Under the pieces are notes generated by a model. It ran no database searches and was not told the DNA's origin. It saw nothing but the letters and a program-made list of their open reading frames with translations. The translations under genes were made by a program, and so were the position numbers. From assembly GCA_937914945.1 (NCBI GenBank), contig CALGJF010000071.1, forward strand, positions 1 through 34,605: a stretch of 34,605 bases of DNA, given 5' to 3'. How positions within the stretch are numbered: position 1 is the stretch's first letter; the number at the start of each line of letters is the position of its first letter. The DNA is from an uncultured Bacteroidales bacterium. GTDB lineage: Bacteria; Bacteroidota; Bacteroidia; Bacteroidales; Bacteroidaceae. Positions 15,739 to 25,286 of this stretch are shown in pieces.

Positions 15739-17096
15739 TAAAAGCTCAAACGATTTATTCTACCACGCCATGCAGCCTCGGGGGTTATTATCCACATGTA
15801 ATCATCGGCTGTTACGGTTGTTGCAAACGGCAAATCCTTGCCATTGAGTTCCATGGGCAATTTCAAATTATAGTCTTTGCACAAGCGCCATGCTATACCA
15901 TTGTCTTTCGACACAAAGAACGCCCCAAAGGGCTGTATCGGTTTTTCATCGACAACGGTTGCGCCACCAATGGCAAACAAGGTATTATCGTAATGCAACA
16001 CCTGCAAGCCGGGCAATGAGGGGCACTTGTATTTATCGTTCGATGGTTCGTAGGCACACCACTGCTCCTCGGTCGACAATTTGCTCCACACCTGCACATC
16101 GCCACTTTTTGTATCATCGGCATAACCTATAAGCATGGTGCGGAATATTTTATTGTTTGTGGCAAGCGGATACGATGCACTGCTGCAACCATACAAAGGA
16201 AAATTCTGTGGCAGAGATTCCGAATTGGTAAACGACACGCCATCGGTTGTATAAAGAATCTTATCGGCCGTTGCCACCCACATTCTACCCTCTTCCTCGG
16301 AGACTGCAAGCAAAGAGAGCAAATTCAGGCCATCCGCAGCCACAGACCATGCTGTTGCATCGGGCGACGAATATAGCACACCGCCGGAAAGCAGATAGAA
16401 GGCATCGCCAAAAACCATGACAGATGAGATATCGGCACCCGCAACAGCTATGGGCGCAATCACCCAATCGAGTGCATCCTGCACCGTAGCTACAGCAACA
16501 AAGGGGGCACCGCTTTCGTTCTCACAGAAGAGATAGAGCGCACCATCCTTCTCCACAAGACGCACGGGGGCCAACCCCGCAACAGCCTCGTTCATGGCAA
16601 AAGACTCCCACACAAGCAGTTCGGGATCGACCTGATGAACATTTATCTTTACAGTGTAAAAATTCTCGTATGTTTCATCGGTAGATGTTATGCGCACTTT
16701 TAACGGAGAGGTAAAATCCAGTGAATCGACAGAGTAATAATAGACATAATCGCCTGCCTCGGCATCGTAGTAATAGGGCACTCCGCTATACGACAGAGTG
16801 GTTGCCACTTTATTAATCTTTGTGCCGTACATAAGAGAATCGACATTATACACCTCCCTTGCACGCTGATCTACCACAAACTTGAAGGCATCGCCCGAAA
16901 CCACTTTCTCAACAATCGTATCCTTACCCTCTACCGTGAAACTGTGGAAGGGTATGCGTATATTGTCTATCGAGAACGAAGATATAAGTGCATAAGGGGT
17001 GCCTACCGACACTATTTCATTATCGTCGGACGTGCAGGATACCCCCATAAACAACAACGAGAAAAATGCCAAATATGTTGCTATACTCTTTTTCAT
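15738..17096 (-). CDS. Lipoprotein with beta-propeller-like C-terminal part, DUF6242-like
   Basis: This 452-residue protein has a lipoprotein signal (MKKSIATYLAFFSLLFMGVSC, lipidated Cys at about 21, then TSDD, the acidic start typical of Bacteroidota surface-exported lipoproteins). Residues 30-155 form an Ig/cadherin-like domain that ends in YTVKINVHQVDPE. Residues 160-452 contain repeating blades (VFGDAFYLLSGGVLYSSPDATAW, RMWVATADKILYTTDGVSF, FAIGGATVVDE, AFFVSKDNGIAWRL) like a sialidase or BNR-type propeller without recognisable catalytic residues. I believe this is the DUF6242 family. It is the first gene of the cluster leading to bamA. Function unknown. Confidence 0.75.
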   Translation of the reverse strand: MKKSIATYLAFFSLLFMGVSCTSDDNEIVSVGTPYALISSFSIDNIRIPFHSFTVEGKDTIVEKVVSGDAFKFVVDQRAREVYNVDSLMYGTKINKVATTLSYSGVPYYYDAEAGDYVYYYSVDSLDFTSPLKVRITSTDETYENFYTVKINVHQVDPELLVWESFAMNEAVAGLAPVRLVEKDGALYLFCENESGAPFVAVATVQDALDWVIAPIAVAGADISSVMVFGDAFYLLSGGVLYSSPDATAWSVAADGLNLLSLLAVSEEEGRMWVATADKILYTTDGVSFTNSESLPQNFPLYGCSSASYPLATNNKIFRTMLIGYADDTKSGDVQVWSKLSTEEQWCAYEPSNDKYKCPSLPGLQVLHYDNTLFAIGGATVVDEKPIQPFGAFFVSKDNGIAWRLCKDYNLKLPMELNGKDLPFATTVTADDYMWIITPEAAWRGRINRLSF

Positions 17097-17123
17097 AGAA
17101 ATTTGTTATAAACATTCAATCTA

Positions 17124-17131
17124 CAAAATTA
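17124..17131 (-). promoter_or_regulatory. Probable promoter -7 box at the head of the bamA cluster
   Basis: The minus strand reads TAATTTTG, matching TAnnTTTG, 28 bases before the ATG at 17096. A clear -33 TTTG is not at standard spacing. Confidence 0.45.
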
Positions 17132-17186
17132 GCAACATTTTTTGGTTTACACGACATTTCGCGCGTTATTTATAATATTTTATAAA

Positions 17187-18275
17187 TTAAATGGCATTTT
17201 TAGGGGTAATTAGCACAATTCTTGTGTCAAAATTGGATATTTCATTAACATCTGCATCGCGCGGAATACGAGGGGCCGGCACCCCGCCACCCAACCGGAG
17301 CGAGCGATTTTGTTCCACGCGAATACAATCCCACAGCGAAGCATCTATAAAACTTTGCAGAAGAGAGGCGCCGCCCTCTACAAGCAGGCTGTTCACTTTG
17401 CGCGAATGCAAATGGGCAAGTATCTGCCCAAGGACATCGCCCGAAAAATCAAGCTTCACCTGTTCAATATTTTTACCAAATTTACCATCCATAACGCAGG
17501 CCGTATAAACCACCGTTGGCAAGCTTCCATCGAACAGACGAAGCGAAGAGGGTAACACCCCGGCCCTGTCGACAACCAAACGCAGCGGGGAACGACCGGC
17601 CCACAAGCGCACATTCAGCGAGGGGTTATCCAAGAGGGCCGTGCGTGTACCAACCATAATTGCATCGTGTTGCGCACGCAATTTATGCACCGAAATCTGC
17701 GACAGAGGGGTAGAAATTCGGGCAGCGGGCTGTGATGAATCACTGCGCAAGGCATCTATAAAGCCATCGCCACTCTCGGCCCATTTAAGGGTTATATATG
17801 GGCGTTTTTTGCAATGATATGTAAAGAAATTTTTATTAACATCATACGATTCCTGCTGCAACACCCCGACCACAACCTCTATGCCAGCCGAGCGCAAGCG
17901 GGCTATACCACCGCCATTCACCTGCGAATTGGCATCGGTTATGCCTATAACCACACGCGGTATTCCGCAGGAGAGGATAAGGTCGGCACAAGGCGGCGTT
18001 TTGCCATAGTGAGAACAAGGTTCCAGGCTTACATATATGGTTGAACGCGACAGCAGCCCCTTATCGGCATCGGGAACCGATGCCACGGCATTAACCTCGG
18101 CATGAGGCTCGCCTGCACGTATATGATACCCCTCGCCTATAATTCTGTCGTCGCACACTATAACCGCGCCAACCATGGGGTTAGGCGATGTGCTGCCGGC
18201 TCCGCAACGCGCGAGTTGCAGACAACGACGCATATATAGTTCCTCAACAGAAGATATCTGTGAATTTGTTCCCAT
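17187..18275 (-). CDS. ribD: Bifunctional riboflavin deaminase/reductase RibD
   Basis: RibD carries out two successive riboflavin steps: deamination of the pyrimidine intermediate, then NADPH reduction of the ribosyl side chain. It has 362 residues. The N-terminal deaminase has the zinc site H58-A-E60 (AGEPHAEVNA) and EPCSHYGKTPPC (86-96). A reductase domain (about 150-362) follows, including KWAESGDGFI and LVEGGASLLQSF. It lies behind the metallophosphoesterase gene but has its own promoter box. Other riboflavin genes are not in the window and I see no FMN riboswitch in the 52-base gap. Confidence 0.95.
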   Translation of the reverse strand: MGTNSQISSVEELYMRRCLQLARCGAGSTSPNPMVGAVIVCDDRIIGEGYHIRAGEPHAEVNAVASVPDADKGLLSRSTIYVSLEPCSHYGKTPPCADLILSCGIPRVVIGITDANSQVNGGGIARLRSAGIEVVVGVLQQESYDVNKNFFTYHCKKRPYITLKWAESGDGFIDALRSDSSQPAARISTPLSQISVHKLRAQHDAIMVGTRTALLDNPSLNVRLWAGRSPLRLVVDRAGVLPSSLRLFDGSLPTVVYTACVMDGKFGKNIEQVKLDFSGDVLGQILAHLHSRKVNSLLVEGGASLLQSFIDASLWDCIRVEQNRSLRLGGGVPAPRIPRDADVNEISNFDTRIVLITPKNAI

Positions 18276-18307
18276 ACTTAAACAATAAATGCATTATTTT
18301 ACAAAGG

Positions 18308-18315
18308 CAAATATA
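18308..18315 (-). promoter_or_regulatory. Probable ribD promoter -7 box
   Basis: The minus strand reads TATATTTG in the 52-base gap before ribD, a full match to TAnnTTTG. The start of transcription would be near 18302, leaving a leader of about 27 bases. Confidence 0.5.
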
Positions 18316-18327
18316 CAACAAACACTT

Positions 18328-19155
18328 TTATTTACTCGCAGAAATTCGTTTAAGAGTAATAAAAACCACCTCGCTCGGCACGCAAAAGCGCACTTTGCGA
18401 CGCGAGGTACCAACGCCGTTTGTGGTTATCACGGGCACTCCTCGGTCGGTTTTGTTACGCCCGCGCAGGAATCTCGCACCATACTTTGTATTTTTAACCG
18501 GGGTGTATAGCCCGAAAAGACTCACCTGCCCGCCATGGGTGTGCCCTGCAAGAACAAGGTCGCACCGCACATCACAATCTTGTGCAAAATCGGGGGTATG
18601 TGTGAGCAGCAAAGTAAAAGAATTCTCACACAGGCTATCCACAAGACGCCGTGCCGCAACCGAAGGCTTGAAAGGGTTGTATATACCCGCAACAGCTATA
18701 CTATCCACCCCATCACTTAAACAGACAGCCTCATCGGCAAGAAGGCGGATGCCTGCATGTTCCATTGCTGCAGCTATGGTGTCGTGCATGCGATAGTCAT
18801 GGTTACCAAGCACGGCATACATACCATAGGTCGTTTTCACCGATGAAAAGGAGGAAAACAGCTGTTCAAGATACTTATCTGAGGGAGCATAATCGCCACC
18901 CAAAAGCAATACATCGGGTGCCTCCTTGCGCAAGCGCGACACTATTTTTTGCAGGCGGCGGGGAGTGAATTTACTTGGGAAATGGAGGTCGGACAGAAAA
19001 GCTACGGTTACCCCGTCAAAGGATGGCGGCACTCTGTCGCTCTCCACAACGTAACGCTTTACACGCCCCACTCCACTACCCGAGAGGGTGGCACAAGACG
19101 AAATCAGCAGCACAAGTGCTGCTGATAATATTAGTTGAAAGAGCGTTCTCCTCAT
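18328..19155 (-). CDS. Metallophosphoesterase, lipoprotein-like (YkuE/YaeI type)
   Basis: A calcineurin-like phosphoesterase, 275 residues. A lipoprotein-type signal sits at the N-terminus (LLISSC, Cys 21). All metal motifs are present: SDLH (D56, H58), GGD (D88), GNHDY (N118, H119), LTHTPD (H186) and AGHTHGGQ (H205, H207). The GHTHGGQ motif and overall length match the YaeI/YkuE group, which includes UDP-2,3-diacylglucosamine hydrolase-like enzymes, but the natural substrate is not predictable from sequence. It starts nine bases after ispF, so it is likely the last gene of the porU-porV-ispF transcript. Confidence 0.88.
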   Translation of the reverse strand: MRRTLFQLILSAALVLLISSCATLSGSGVGRVKRYVVESDRVPPSFDGVTVAFLSDLHFPSKFTPRRLQKIVSRLRKEAPDVLLLGGDYAPSDKYLEQLFSSFSSVKTTYGMYAVLGNHDYRMHDTIAAAMEHAGIRLLADEAVCLSDGVDSIAVAGIYNPFKPSVAARRLVDSLCENSFTLLLTHTPDFAQDCDVRCDLVLAGHTHGGQVSLFGLYTPVKNTKYGARFLRGRNKTDRGVPVITTNGVGTSRRKVRFCVPSEVVFITLKRISASK

Positions 19156-19164
19156 TTTATATTC

Positions 19165-19638
19165 TTATTTCTCTATAAGCACCGTTGCATAGGCTGTGAT
19201 GCCCTCTTTGCGCCCCTCAAAACCAAGTCGCTCGGTAGTTGTGGCTTTTATCGAAAGCATATCGGCATCGATACCAAGCACTGCGGCCATTGTCTGCTGC
19301 ATCGCGGGGATATGAGGATTGAGCTTGGGCTCCTGTGCAGCCACCGTTGCATCTATATTGCCAATTCTGTACCCCTTTGCGGCAAGCAACTCGCCTGTAC
19401 GGCGCAATAAAATCTTGCTGTCGATGTTAAGGAATTCATCGGAGGTATCAGGGAATTGGAAACCGATATCCCGCAGATTTGCGGCACCCAACAGAGCGTC
19501 GCATATTGCATGGATGAGAACATCTGCATCGGAATGACCGGCGAGACCAAGTTCATAGGGAATCTTTATACCACCTATCCACAAGTCGCGCCCCTCTACA
19601 AAACGGTGAACATCTATACCAAAACCTACACGTATCAT
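19165..19638 (-). CDS. ispF: 2-C-methyl-D-erythritol 2,4-cyclodiphosphate synthase
   Basis: IspF makes the cyclic diphosphate in the MEP pathway of isoprenoid synthesis. It has 157 residues, normal. Metal ligands are D9 and H11 (GIDVHRF) and H43, with H35-S36-D37 (GHSDADVLIHA) in the active site. KATTTERLGFEGRKEGI is the family's C-terminal motif, and AAQEPKLNPH binds the cytidine part. It follows porV by 21 bases. The pathway feeds UppS elsewhere in the window. Confidence 0.97.
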   Translation of the reverse strand: MIRVGFGIDVHRFVEGRDLWIGGIKIPYELGLAGHSDADVLIHAICDALLGAANLRDIGFQFPDTSDEFLNIDSKILLRRTGELLAAKGYRIGNIDATVAAQEPKLNPHIPAMQQTMAAVLGIDADMLSIKATTTERLGFEGRKEGITAYATVLIEK

Positions 19639-19659
19639 ATATTTGCTGTTATGCGGTTA

Positions 19660-20850
19660 TTAATAGCGACGGAAGAGGTCGCGCAAACCATCCATATCGA
19701 ACGAGAGAGAGAAACGGAGTGTCTGGTCGAGCGGGTTGCTCTGCGCCGCCGAAATAAGGTATGCACCATCGAGCGAGAATACACTCATCTTGAAACCGGC
19801 ACCCAGCGTATAGTACTTTCTGTTTCCTTTGAACTCGTTCTCGTAGTGATAACCGGCACGGAGCGAGAATTGTTGATTATAACAATATTCAACACCTATA
19901 CCGCCATATATCTCTTTAAGTTCCTCGCTCATGCCGCCGGGGGCATCGTTAAAAGACTTAAAGATACCCGATATTGAGGATATATCATTGTAACCCTCTT
20001 CGTCGAGCCATGACGCATACTCCGACTGCAAGCCCTGTTCATCGGGAGAATAGCCCTTCTCTTCGAGGAACTGTGCATAAGTGGGACGAGTGGGCACAAG
20101 CAGTTTGTTTATATCCACACTGAACGAAATGGTGTTGTACTCGTCTATGGGATAGAGCAACGATGCACCAAAGCGCAGGTTGGTGGGGATAAACTCGTTG
20201 GTAGCACCACCATCGTATGATATTTTTGTACCGATGTTCGATATATTCATACCAAGACCGAGCATACATTCGCGATCGCCCAATATAATATAATTGTTGT
20301 AATACAATGCTATATCTGCTGCAAACGCCTTACCCGGCTCCACATCCTCGTCCATAGAGTATTGGAGATCGGAGTATATCGCACGCAAGGCAATGGCAGC
20401 CGAAAGGTTCTCGGACAGCATGCGCGAATATGCCACATCAAAGGCCATTTCATAGGGTTTGATTGTCATATCGTTATTGAGCATTGTAACCTCACCGAGC
20501 GAGAAGTATGTGAGCGATGCACTCACTGCCGAATAGTCGCCGATGCGATAGAAACCGGCAAGATTTATAAGGTCTATATCATTAACCAGCTGACGCAACC
20601 AAGGGGTATATGACATTGCCACACCCGCACGCGCAATGTTAAAAGGATATTTTGCAGGGTTCCAATACTGCGAGAAGACATCGGGGTCGGTAGCCACGCC
20701 CACATCACCCATGGCACCAGCACGCGCATCGGGTGCAATGGAGAGGGAGGTTACACCGGTATAAACCGGGTTGAACTGTTCCTTCTGTGCGAAGGCCGGC
20801 AACACGAGCACCGCCAATAATAATATCAGAAATAATCTATTTTTCGCCAT
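19660..20850 (-). CDS. porV: Type IX secretion outer-membrane channel protein PorV
   Basis: PorV (LptO) is an FadL-like barrel that brings type IX cargo to the sortase PorU on the cell surface. It has 396 residues: signal peptide MAKNRLFLILLLAVLVLPAFAQ, then the family hallmark GVTSLSIAPDARAGAMGDVGVATDPDVFSQYWNPAKY (positions about 32-68). A barrel of aromatic-rich strands runs to the C-terminus (LSFDMDGLRDLFRRY). It lies directly after porU, as in many Bacteroidota. No porT or gldKLMN-type genes are in the window. Confidence 0.93.
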   Translation of the reverse strand: MAKNRLFLILLLAVLVLPAFAQKEQFNPVYTGVTSLSIAPDARAGAMGDVGVATDPDVFSQYWNPAKYPFNIARAGVAMSYTPWLRQLVNDIDLINLAGFYRIGDYSAVSASLTYFSLGEVTMLNNDMTIKPYEMAFDVAYSRMLSENLSAAIALRAIYSDLQYSMDEDVEPGKAFAADIALYYNNYIILGDRECMLGLGMNISNIGTKISYDGGATNEFIPTNLRFGASLLYPIDEYNTISFSVDINKLLVPTRPTYAQFLEEKGYSPDEQGLQSEYASWLDEEGYNDISSISGIFKSFNDAPGGMSEELKEIYGGIGVEYCYNQQFSLRAGYHYENEFKGNRKYYTLGAGFKMSVFSLDGAYLISAAQSNPLDQTLRFSLSFDMDGLRDLFRRY

Positions 20851-20898
20851 ATTCTATTTTTTACAAGGTGTTATTCTATATTAAAACTCAAAAAATCC

Positions 20899-23800
20899 TT
20901 ATTTATTGTTTATCACTATAAATTTTCCGGTCTTTGTTACTGCTGCACCACCGGCCGAGGATATCGATGCGCGACACAGATATACGCCTGTGGGCATAGC
21001 TGCACCACTCGATGCCGTTACATCCCAATCATAGGTATAGGTATTCCCTGCACACACTGCTCTTTCACTGTTTTTCCACACTATCTGCCCTTGCATATTG
21101 AATACCTCCAATGTTACATCTATGGCACTGCCCGGGAGGCTGTGGGTGAGTACAAATGTTGATACTTGTCCGTATCGTGCAGGTGAAGGAGACAGAACCA
21201 GCTTTGAGAACTCCGGAGCAAGACCGGGCACTACCACAAATGAAATTTCTGCCACCGATGAGTTATTGAACAAATCCCAGGCACGCAACTGCAGTTTATG
21301 CTCACCTGCCGGCAGTTCGTCAAGTGTCAAGCCCACGGAACCGCGAGTATAATCGCCCACTACGGGAGTGTATAAACTATTCAGATTATATGTATGGTTT
21401 ATATCATTATCCACAACAAGCATAATGTCGTGCCCCACACCTGTTCCCACTGTATTTATACCGTTTTCATCATAAAATTCGGCATACAGATAGGGCGTGG
21501 TATTTACCGAGCCGCCATCCACGAACGAGGGGCTGCCAAGATATAGCTTTATCTCGGGGCCTTTGCCATCGTTTTCGGTGGCAGAGGATGTACCGGCAAT
21601 AAGGAAATTATTGTAACGCCCCTGCGCAATACCACTCTTTGAATTATCCACGGCAAAAAGGCTGAGCATACCCTCTTCACCACTATAACTTATATCCATG
21701 GGTACAGGAACCATGAATTTGAAACGCCCGTTCTTCACAGAATCTACACCGGCGAACAGTTTTTTCTCATACGCTGTATAGTTAAACACGCCCAATCCCG
21801 TGTTGTTACGTGTAAAAAGTTCTTCGGCACTGTCATACAGCATCGATGTAAGCACGCCTGTGAAGTCGGTTGCCATGGTGCCGTCGGCATGGGCCACATA
21901 GCCCTCAATTGCGATTTTACTGCCCGCCGACACATTTGTAGTGGCAGAGGCATCGGCACCATTGAACTTTTCTATAACGAATTCGTATTGCGGCAATTTA
22001 AGGCGCAAAGCAGGATCTCCCAACAGCACAAACTGTAATTTATTCTCGCTATAATCGGTTTCACCCGACGATGAGCTTGTGATGACATTGTTTTTGGCCC
22101 TGCGCACAGCGTCGCCCACCGCTTGCGGCAGGCCGTTATGCATGGGTGTCAGCAACACCCTCATTATAGCACGATTTATTATGGCATTATACACCTGCAA
22201 CACGGTGCGGGTTGTGGTAAAGAGAGCGACAGCACCACCGGTGGGGTTAAGCAATGCCGACTCGGCAAGCGAGCCGTCGCCCATATCAAACGGACCGATG
22301 TCGCATGACGATGTTATCCAGAAGGGCAAACGGGGCGAAACAAGTTCCTGCATATCGGATGCAAACCACACCATCTCGTGGGAGAGCATATTGGCACTGC
22401 CATGGCCCGAATAGTTCACCACAAGAGCACCCTCATCAAGGCGATTGCGGATTGCCTCGGTTACAAGCGGGTAGCTGTTACCGGTAGAGTTGGCCACAGG
22501 CTCGAAATTATCCCAATATATACGGTCTATTATATACGAAGGGTATTTTTCGGACAGAACGGTTGCAACGCTCTCGGCATCCTTCATATGCTGGTTAGGT
22601 ATATCCTTGTCGCCATCGTCGCCAAGCAGCGCTATCACATTCTGCCATGCACCAGCCTCGGTGTTATTCATATATGCGATGGTTTTATCGACCACAGCAT
22701 TGGCCTCTACAAGGCTATGCACAGGGAAGCGGCCCACACCTATATCCACCTTATCGCGGGAGTGGTTGGCCCCCTCGCTATCATCGAGAAAACCATAATA
22801 ATCCTCGAGAACATATGAATATACTGCACTTACCGAATTTTCCGATTCGTAGCACAGCAGATAGTCATCGGGGTTACGCCCCTTGTATGTGAGCATGCGA
22901 TTATCAACGACACCATCACCAAATAGCAGCAGATATTTGGGGGCATCGGCTGCCGATGTAGCGCGGTCGTACAGCATTTTCATCAGACGACGGTATGCCG
23001 TGGCATCGGGAGTACCCGATGAGAACTCGTTATACACCTGCTCGGCGGTAACAACGGCAACAGTTATGCCGTCCATTGTGCGGTGAGCCTCGGCAAGGCG
23101 CTCGGCAGGCTCCAGAAAATCGCCGTTAGAGGGAACTATTATAACCATATCGGTCTGCCCAAGCGCATGCAGGTTCTGGTTGTCAACCGCACCTACAATC
23201 TGCACCGAGGGGAATTTTTCGGTTGTGCGCAGTGCCACATATTCCTCGTCATACTTGGCCGAAGCCACCACGGAATATTTGCCGCCCTCCAAATCGCCCT
23301 CAATCTCACATATTGAATTGGGCGATGTTACCTTCCACACACGCACCGTGTTGTCGGCACCGCTTATAACATATTTAGCATTGGTTGCCGACGAACTTGC
23401 CCCACGGAAATTCATCTGTGGCTGTGTGAGAGCGAGGTTGCGGGTATAATTAAGACGAATATAATCGAGATATCCCGAAACTGCCGAGGATGATGTCGTT
23501 TGAGTAATCTTTACCGTGGTTTTCTCATTGACCGATGGAACATTGTAACGCCCTCCTGCTATTCGGCCCAGGTCGGTCTTGGATGCCTTAGACACACTGA
23601 AAGCACCCACCCTGGTACCATCAACCTCTATAGCCACATTGCTGTTGTCGCTTGCGTCGCTGCCAAAATAGACATCGAGCACCATGCCTGTGCCTGCAAT
23701 GCCGGGAATATCAAATTTATAACTCTTGGTGCGTCCTTGCGCAAAGTTGTAATCGTCAAGCAACACCCTGCCGTAGTTACATAGAGAAAGGGCATCCTTC

Positions 23801-24654
23801 TCGTAAAACATATAATCGGGGAAGGAGGTATATGTAGATGCATAGCTCTCACTTTTTTCGGCTACGGGGAAAGCCATAGGCGCCTCTTCGCTCTCGGTGA
23901 GGAAATAGTAACCATACTCGGAGTACACATTGTGTGTGTGGACATAACGCCCCGATAAATAACTCCACGACACAGGCCCCGCCGCATAGAAGAGCACTCG
24001 GTTGCCATCGCGCCATAGAGGCACCTCGCAAAGGTCATCTATCAGTGTGTGAATATTGCGTTCGGGGAGCATATTCCCGCCATAACCGTAAAGGCGCACC
24101 TTTGCAGGCTCCTTAAAGCCCATTCTTGCAAGTTCCGAAGCCGTTATCTGATGCACACCCGATGCCGATACTTTAATCTTCACCCAACGACCTTGTGCGA
24201 GGACTGAGTTTTGCGCATAGCGCTCTGCGGCAGCACGGGTCGCAGCCTTTGCAGGCCTGTTCAACGCAACCCTGTTTACTACCGGCTTGTATGAATCGAT
24301 GCGCATGAATTTGCCATCTATAAACACAACCGGAACAAACGATACATCGAGCATGGGCTCTTTGGCGGCTATTGCAACGTGCGTTTCAACCACGGGCCAT
24401 GCGCGCAACTGCTCTTTTCGCGATTCCAAGCGGTAGCGCGATACCTCCTCGGCTGTCATTTGCCTAAATTCTGGGTATTCTATCTGTGCCGAATATTCAT
24501 AGGCGGCATAATCGGCCGGGAGTGGCTGCACAAAAGAGCATACGGGCAGTATTGTATCACCGGCAGCCGTGCCCCAATTAACCTCAATAAATTGCGCCCC
24601 CGCCACAGAGGGAAGAAGCAACAATGCGATTATAAATAAATTTCTGATACTCAT
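20899..24654 (-). CDS. porU: Type IX secretion C-terminal signal peptidase (sortase) PorU
   Basis: PorU is the surface gingipain-type cysteine protease that cuts the C-terminal sorting domain from cargo and links cargo to surface lipopolysaccharide. It has 1251 residues: signal peptide MSIRNLFIIALLLLPSVAGA; a long N-terminal beta-rich part; a peptidase C25 domain at about 500-900 with catalytic His 751 (NYSGHGSANMLSHE) and Cys 784 (ITSSCDIGPFD); then beta domains. The C-terminus (about 1160-1251, ending GVYLCRASISSAGGAAVTKTGKFIVINNK in two parts) itself looks like a type IX sorting domain. It is four bases after the FAH-family gene and upstream of porV. Confidence 0.93.
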   Translation of the reverse strand: MSIRNLFIIALLLLPSVAGAQFIEVNWGTAAGDTILPVCSFVQPLPADYAAYEYSAQIEYPEFRQMTAEEVSRYRLESRKEQLRAWPVVETHVAIAAKEPMLDVSFVPVVFIDGKFMRIDSYKPVVNRVALNRPAKAATRAAAERYAQNSVLAQGRWVKIKVSASGVHQITASELARMGFKEPAKVRLYGYGGNMLPERNIHTLIDDLCEVPLWRDGNRVLFYAAGPVSWSYLSGRYVHTHNVYSEYGYYFLTESEEAPMAFPVAEKSESYASTYTSFPDYMFYEKDALSLCNYGRVLLDDYNFAQGRTKSYKFDIPGIAGTGMVLDVYFGSDASDNSNVAIEVDGTRVGAFSVSKASKTDLGRIAGGRYNVPSVNEKTTVKITQTTSSSAVSGYLDYIRLNYTRNLALTQPQMNFRGASSSATNAKYVISGADNTVRVWKVTSPNSICEIEGDLEGGKYSVVASAKYDEEYVALRTTEKFPSVQIVGAVDNQNLHALGQTDMVIIVPSNGDFLEPAERLAEAHRTMDGITVAVVTAEQVYNEFSSGTPDATAYRRLMKMLYDRATSAADAPKYLLLFGDGVVDNRMLTYKGRNPDDYLLCYESENSVSAVYSYVLEDYYGFLDDSEGANHSRDKVDIGVGRFPVHSLVEANAVVDKTIAYMNNTEAGAWQNVIALLGDDGDKDIPNQHMKDAESVATVLSEKYPSYIIDRIYWDNFEPVANSTGNSYPLVTEAIRNRLDEGALVVNYSGHGSANMLSHEMVWFASDMQELVSPRLPFWITSSCDIGPFDMGDGSLAESALLNPTGGAVALFTTTRTVLQVYNAIINRAIMRVLLTPMHNGLPQAVGDAVRRAKNNVITSSSSGETDYSENKLQFVLLGDPALRLKLPQYEFVIEKFNGADASATTNVSAGSKIAIEGYVAHADGTMATDFTGVLTSMLYDSAEELFTRNNTGLGVFNYTAYEKKLFAGVDSVKNGRFKFMVPVPMDISYSGEEGMLSLFAVDNSKSGIAQGRYNNFLIAGTSSATENDGKGPEIKLYLGSPSFVDGGSVNTTPYLYAEFYDENGINTVGTGVGHDIMLVVDNDINHTYNLNSLYTPVVGDYTRGSVGLTLDELPAGEHKLQLRAWDLFNNSSVAEISFVVVPGLAPEFSKLVLSPSPARYGQVSTFVLTHSLPGSAIDVTLEVFNMQGQIVWKNSERAVCAGNTYTYDWDVTASSGAAMPTGVYLCRASISSAGGAAVTKTGKFIVINNK

Positions 24655-24658
24655 AGTT

Positions 24659-25273
24659 TTATCGTATATGGAAATCTAAAACCTTATCATCACCCAGATA
24701 CCCTTTGAGGTGCGTACCTATGCAGGCCTCGCCCACACCGGCAGGGGTTCCTGTAAATATCAAATCACCTGTTTTCAACGTGCAGAAACGGCTCACATAG
24801 GCTATAATCTCATCAACAGAGAAGAGCATCTGCGAGGTGCTGGCGCTTTGCACCGTTTCATCGTCTATCGTAAGCGAAAATTGCGTGTTCTTTATATCAA
24901 ACTGCTCCACAGGGCGAAACTCGCCAAGCACGGCCGAACCATCGAAACCCTTTGAAAGCTCCCACGGCGCACCCGCCTCAATGAAAGCACGCTGCATATC
25001 GCGGGCGGTAAAATCTATGCCCACGGTTATGGCATCGTAATAGCGATGGGCAAAACGGGCAGGAATACTCTTGCCCAATTGGTTTATGCGCACCACCACC
25101 TCGGCCTCGTAGTCTATGCGGCCAAGGAAATCGGGCATGTAGAAATGCTTGCCATTCTTCAATATGGCCGAATCGGGCTTCATGAATATCATCGGGAACT
25201 GCGGTTTCTCCGTCGTTCCGTCAAATTCAAGAGCATGGCAAGAGTAGTTTTTTCCAACAGCTATTATCTTCAT
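24659..25273 (-). CDS. Fumarylacetoacetate hydrolase-family protein
   Basis: A 204-residue enzyme of the FAH superfamily, most like the YcgM/FAHD1 group (acylpyruvate hydrolase or oxaloacetate decarboxylase). I chose the ATG at 25273 (MKIIAVGKNYSCHALEF). A reading from 25309 would overlap the rex stop and adds residues unlike the family. Metal ligands are E56 and E58 (YEAEVV) and D87 (GIDFTARDMQ). KGFDGSAVLGEF and LIFTGTPAGVGE are the usual substrate loops. It lies between rex and porU with short gaps of 13 and 4 bases. The exact substrate is not predictable. Confidence 0.9.
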   Translation of the reverse strand: MKIIAVGKNYSCHALEFDGTTEKPQFPMIFMKPDSAILKNGKHFYMPDFLGRIDYEAEVVVRINQLGKSIPARFAHRYYDAITVGIDFTARDMQRAFIEAGAPWELSKGFDGSAVLGEFRPVEQFDIKNTQFSLTIDDETVQSASTSQMLFSVDEIIAYVSRFCTLKTGDLIFTGTPAGVGEACIGTHLKGYLGDDKVLDFHIR

Positions 25274-25286
25274 CCTTTCAACATTT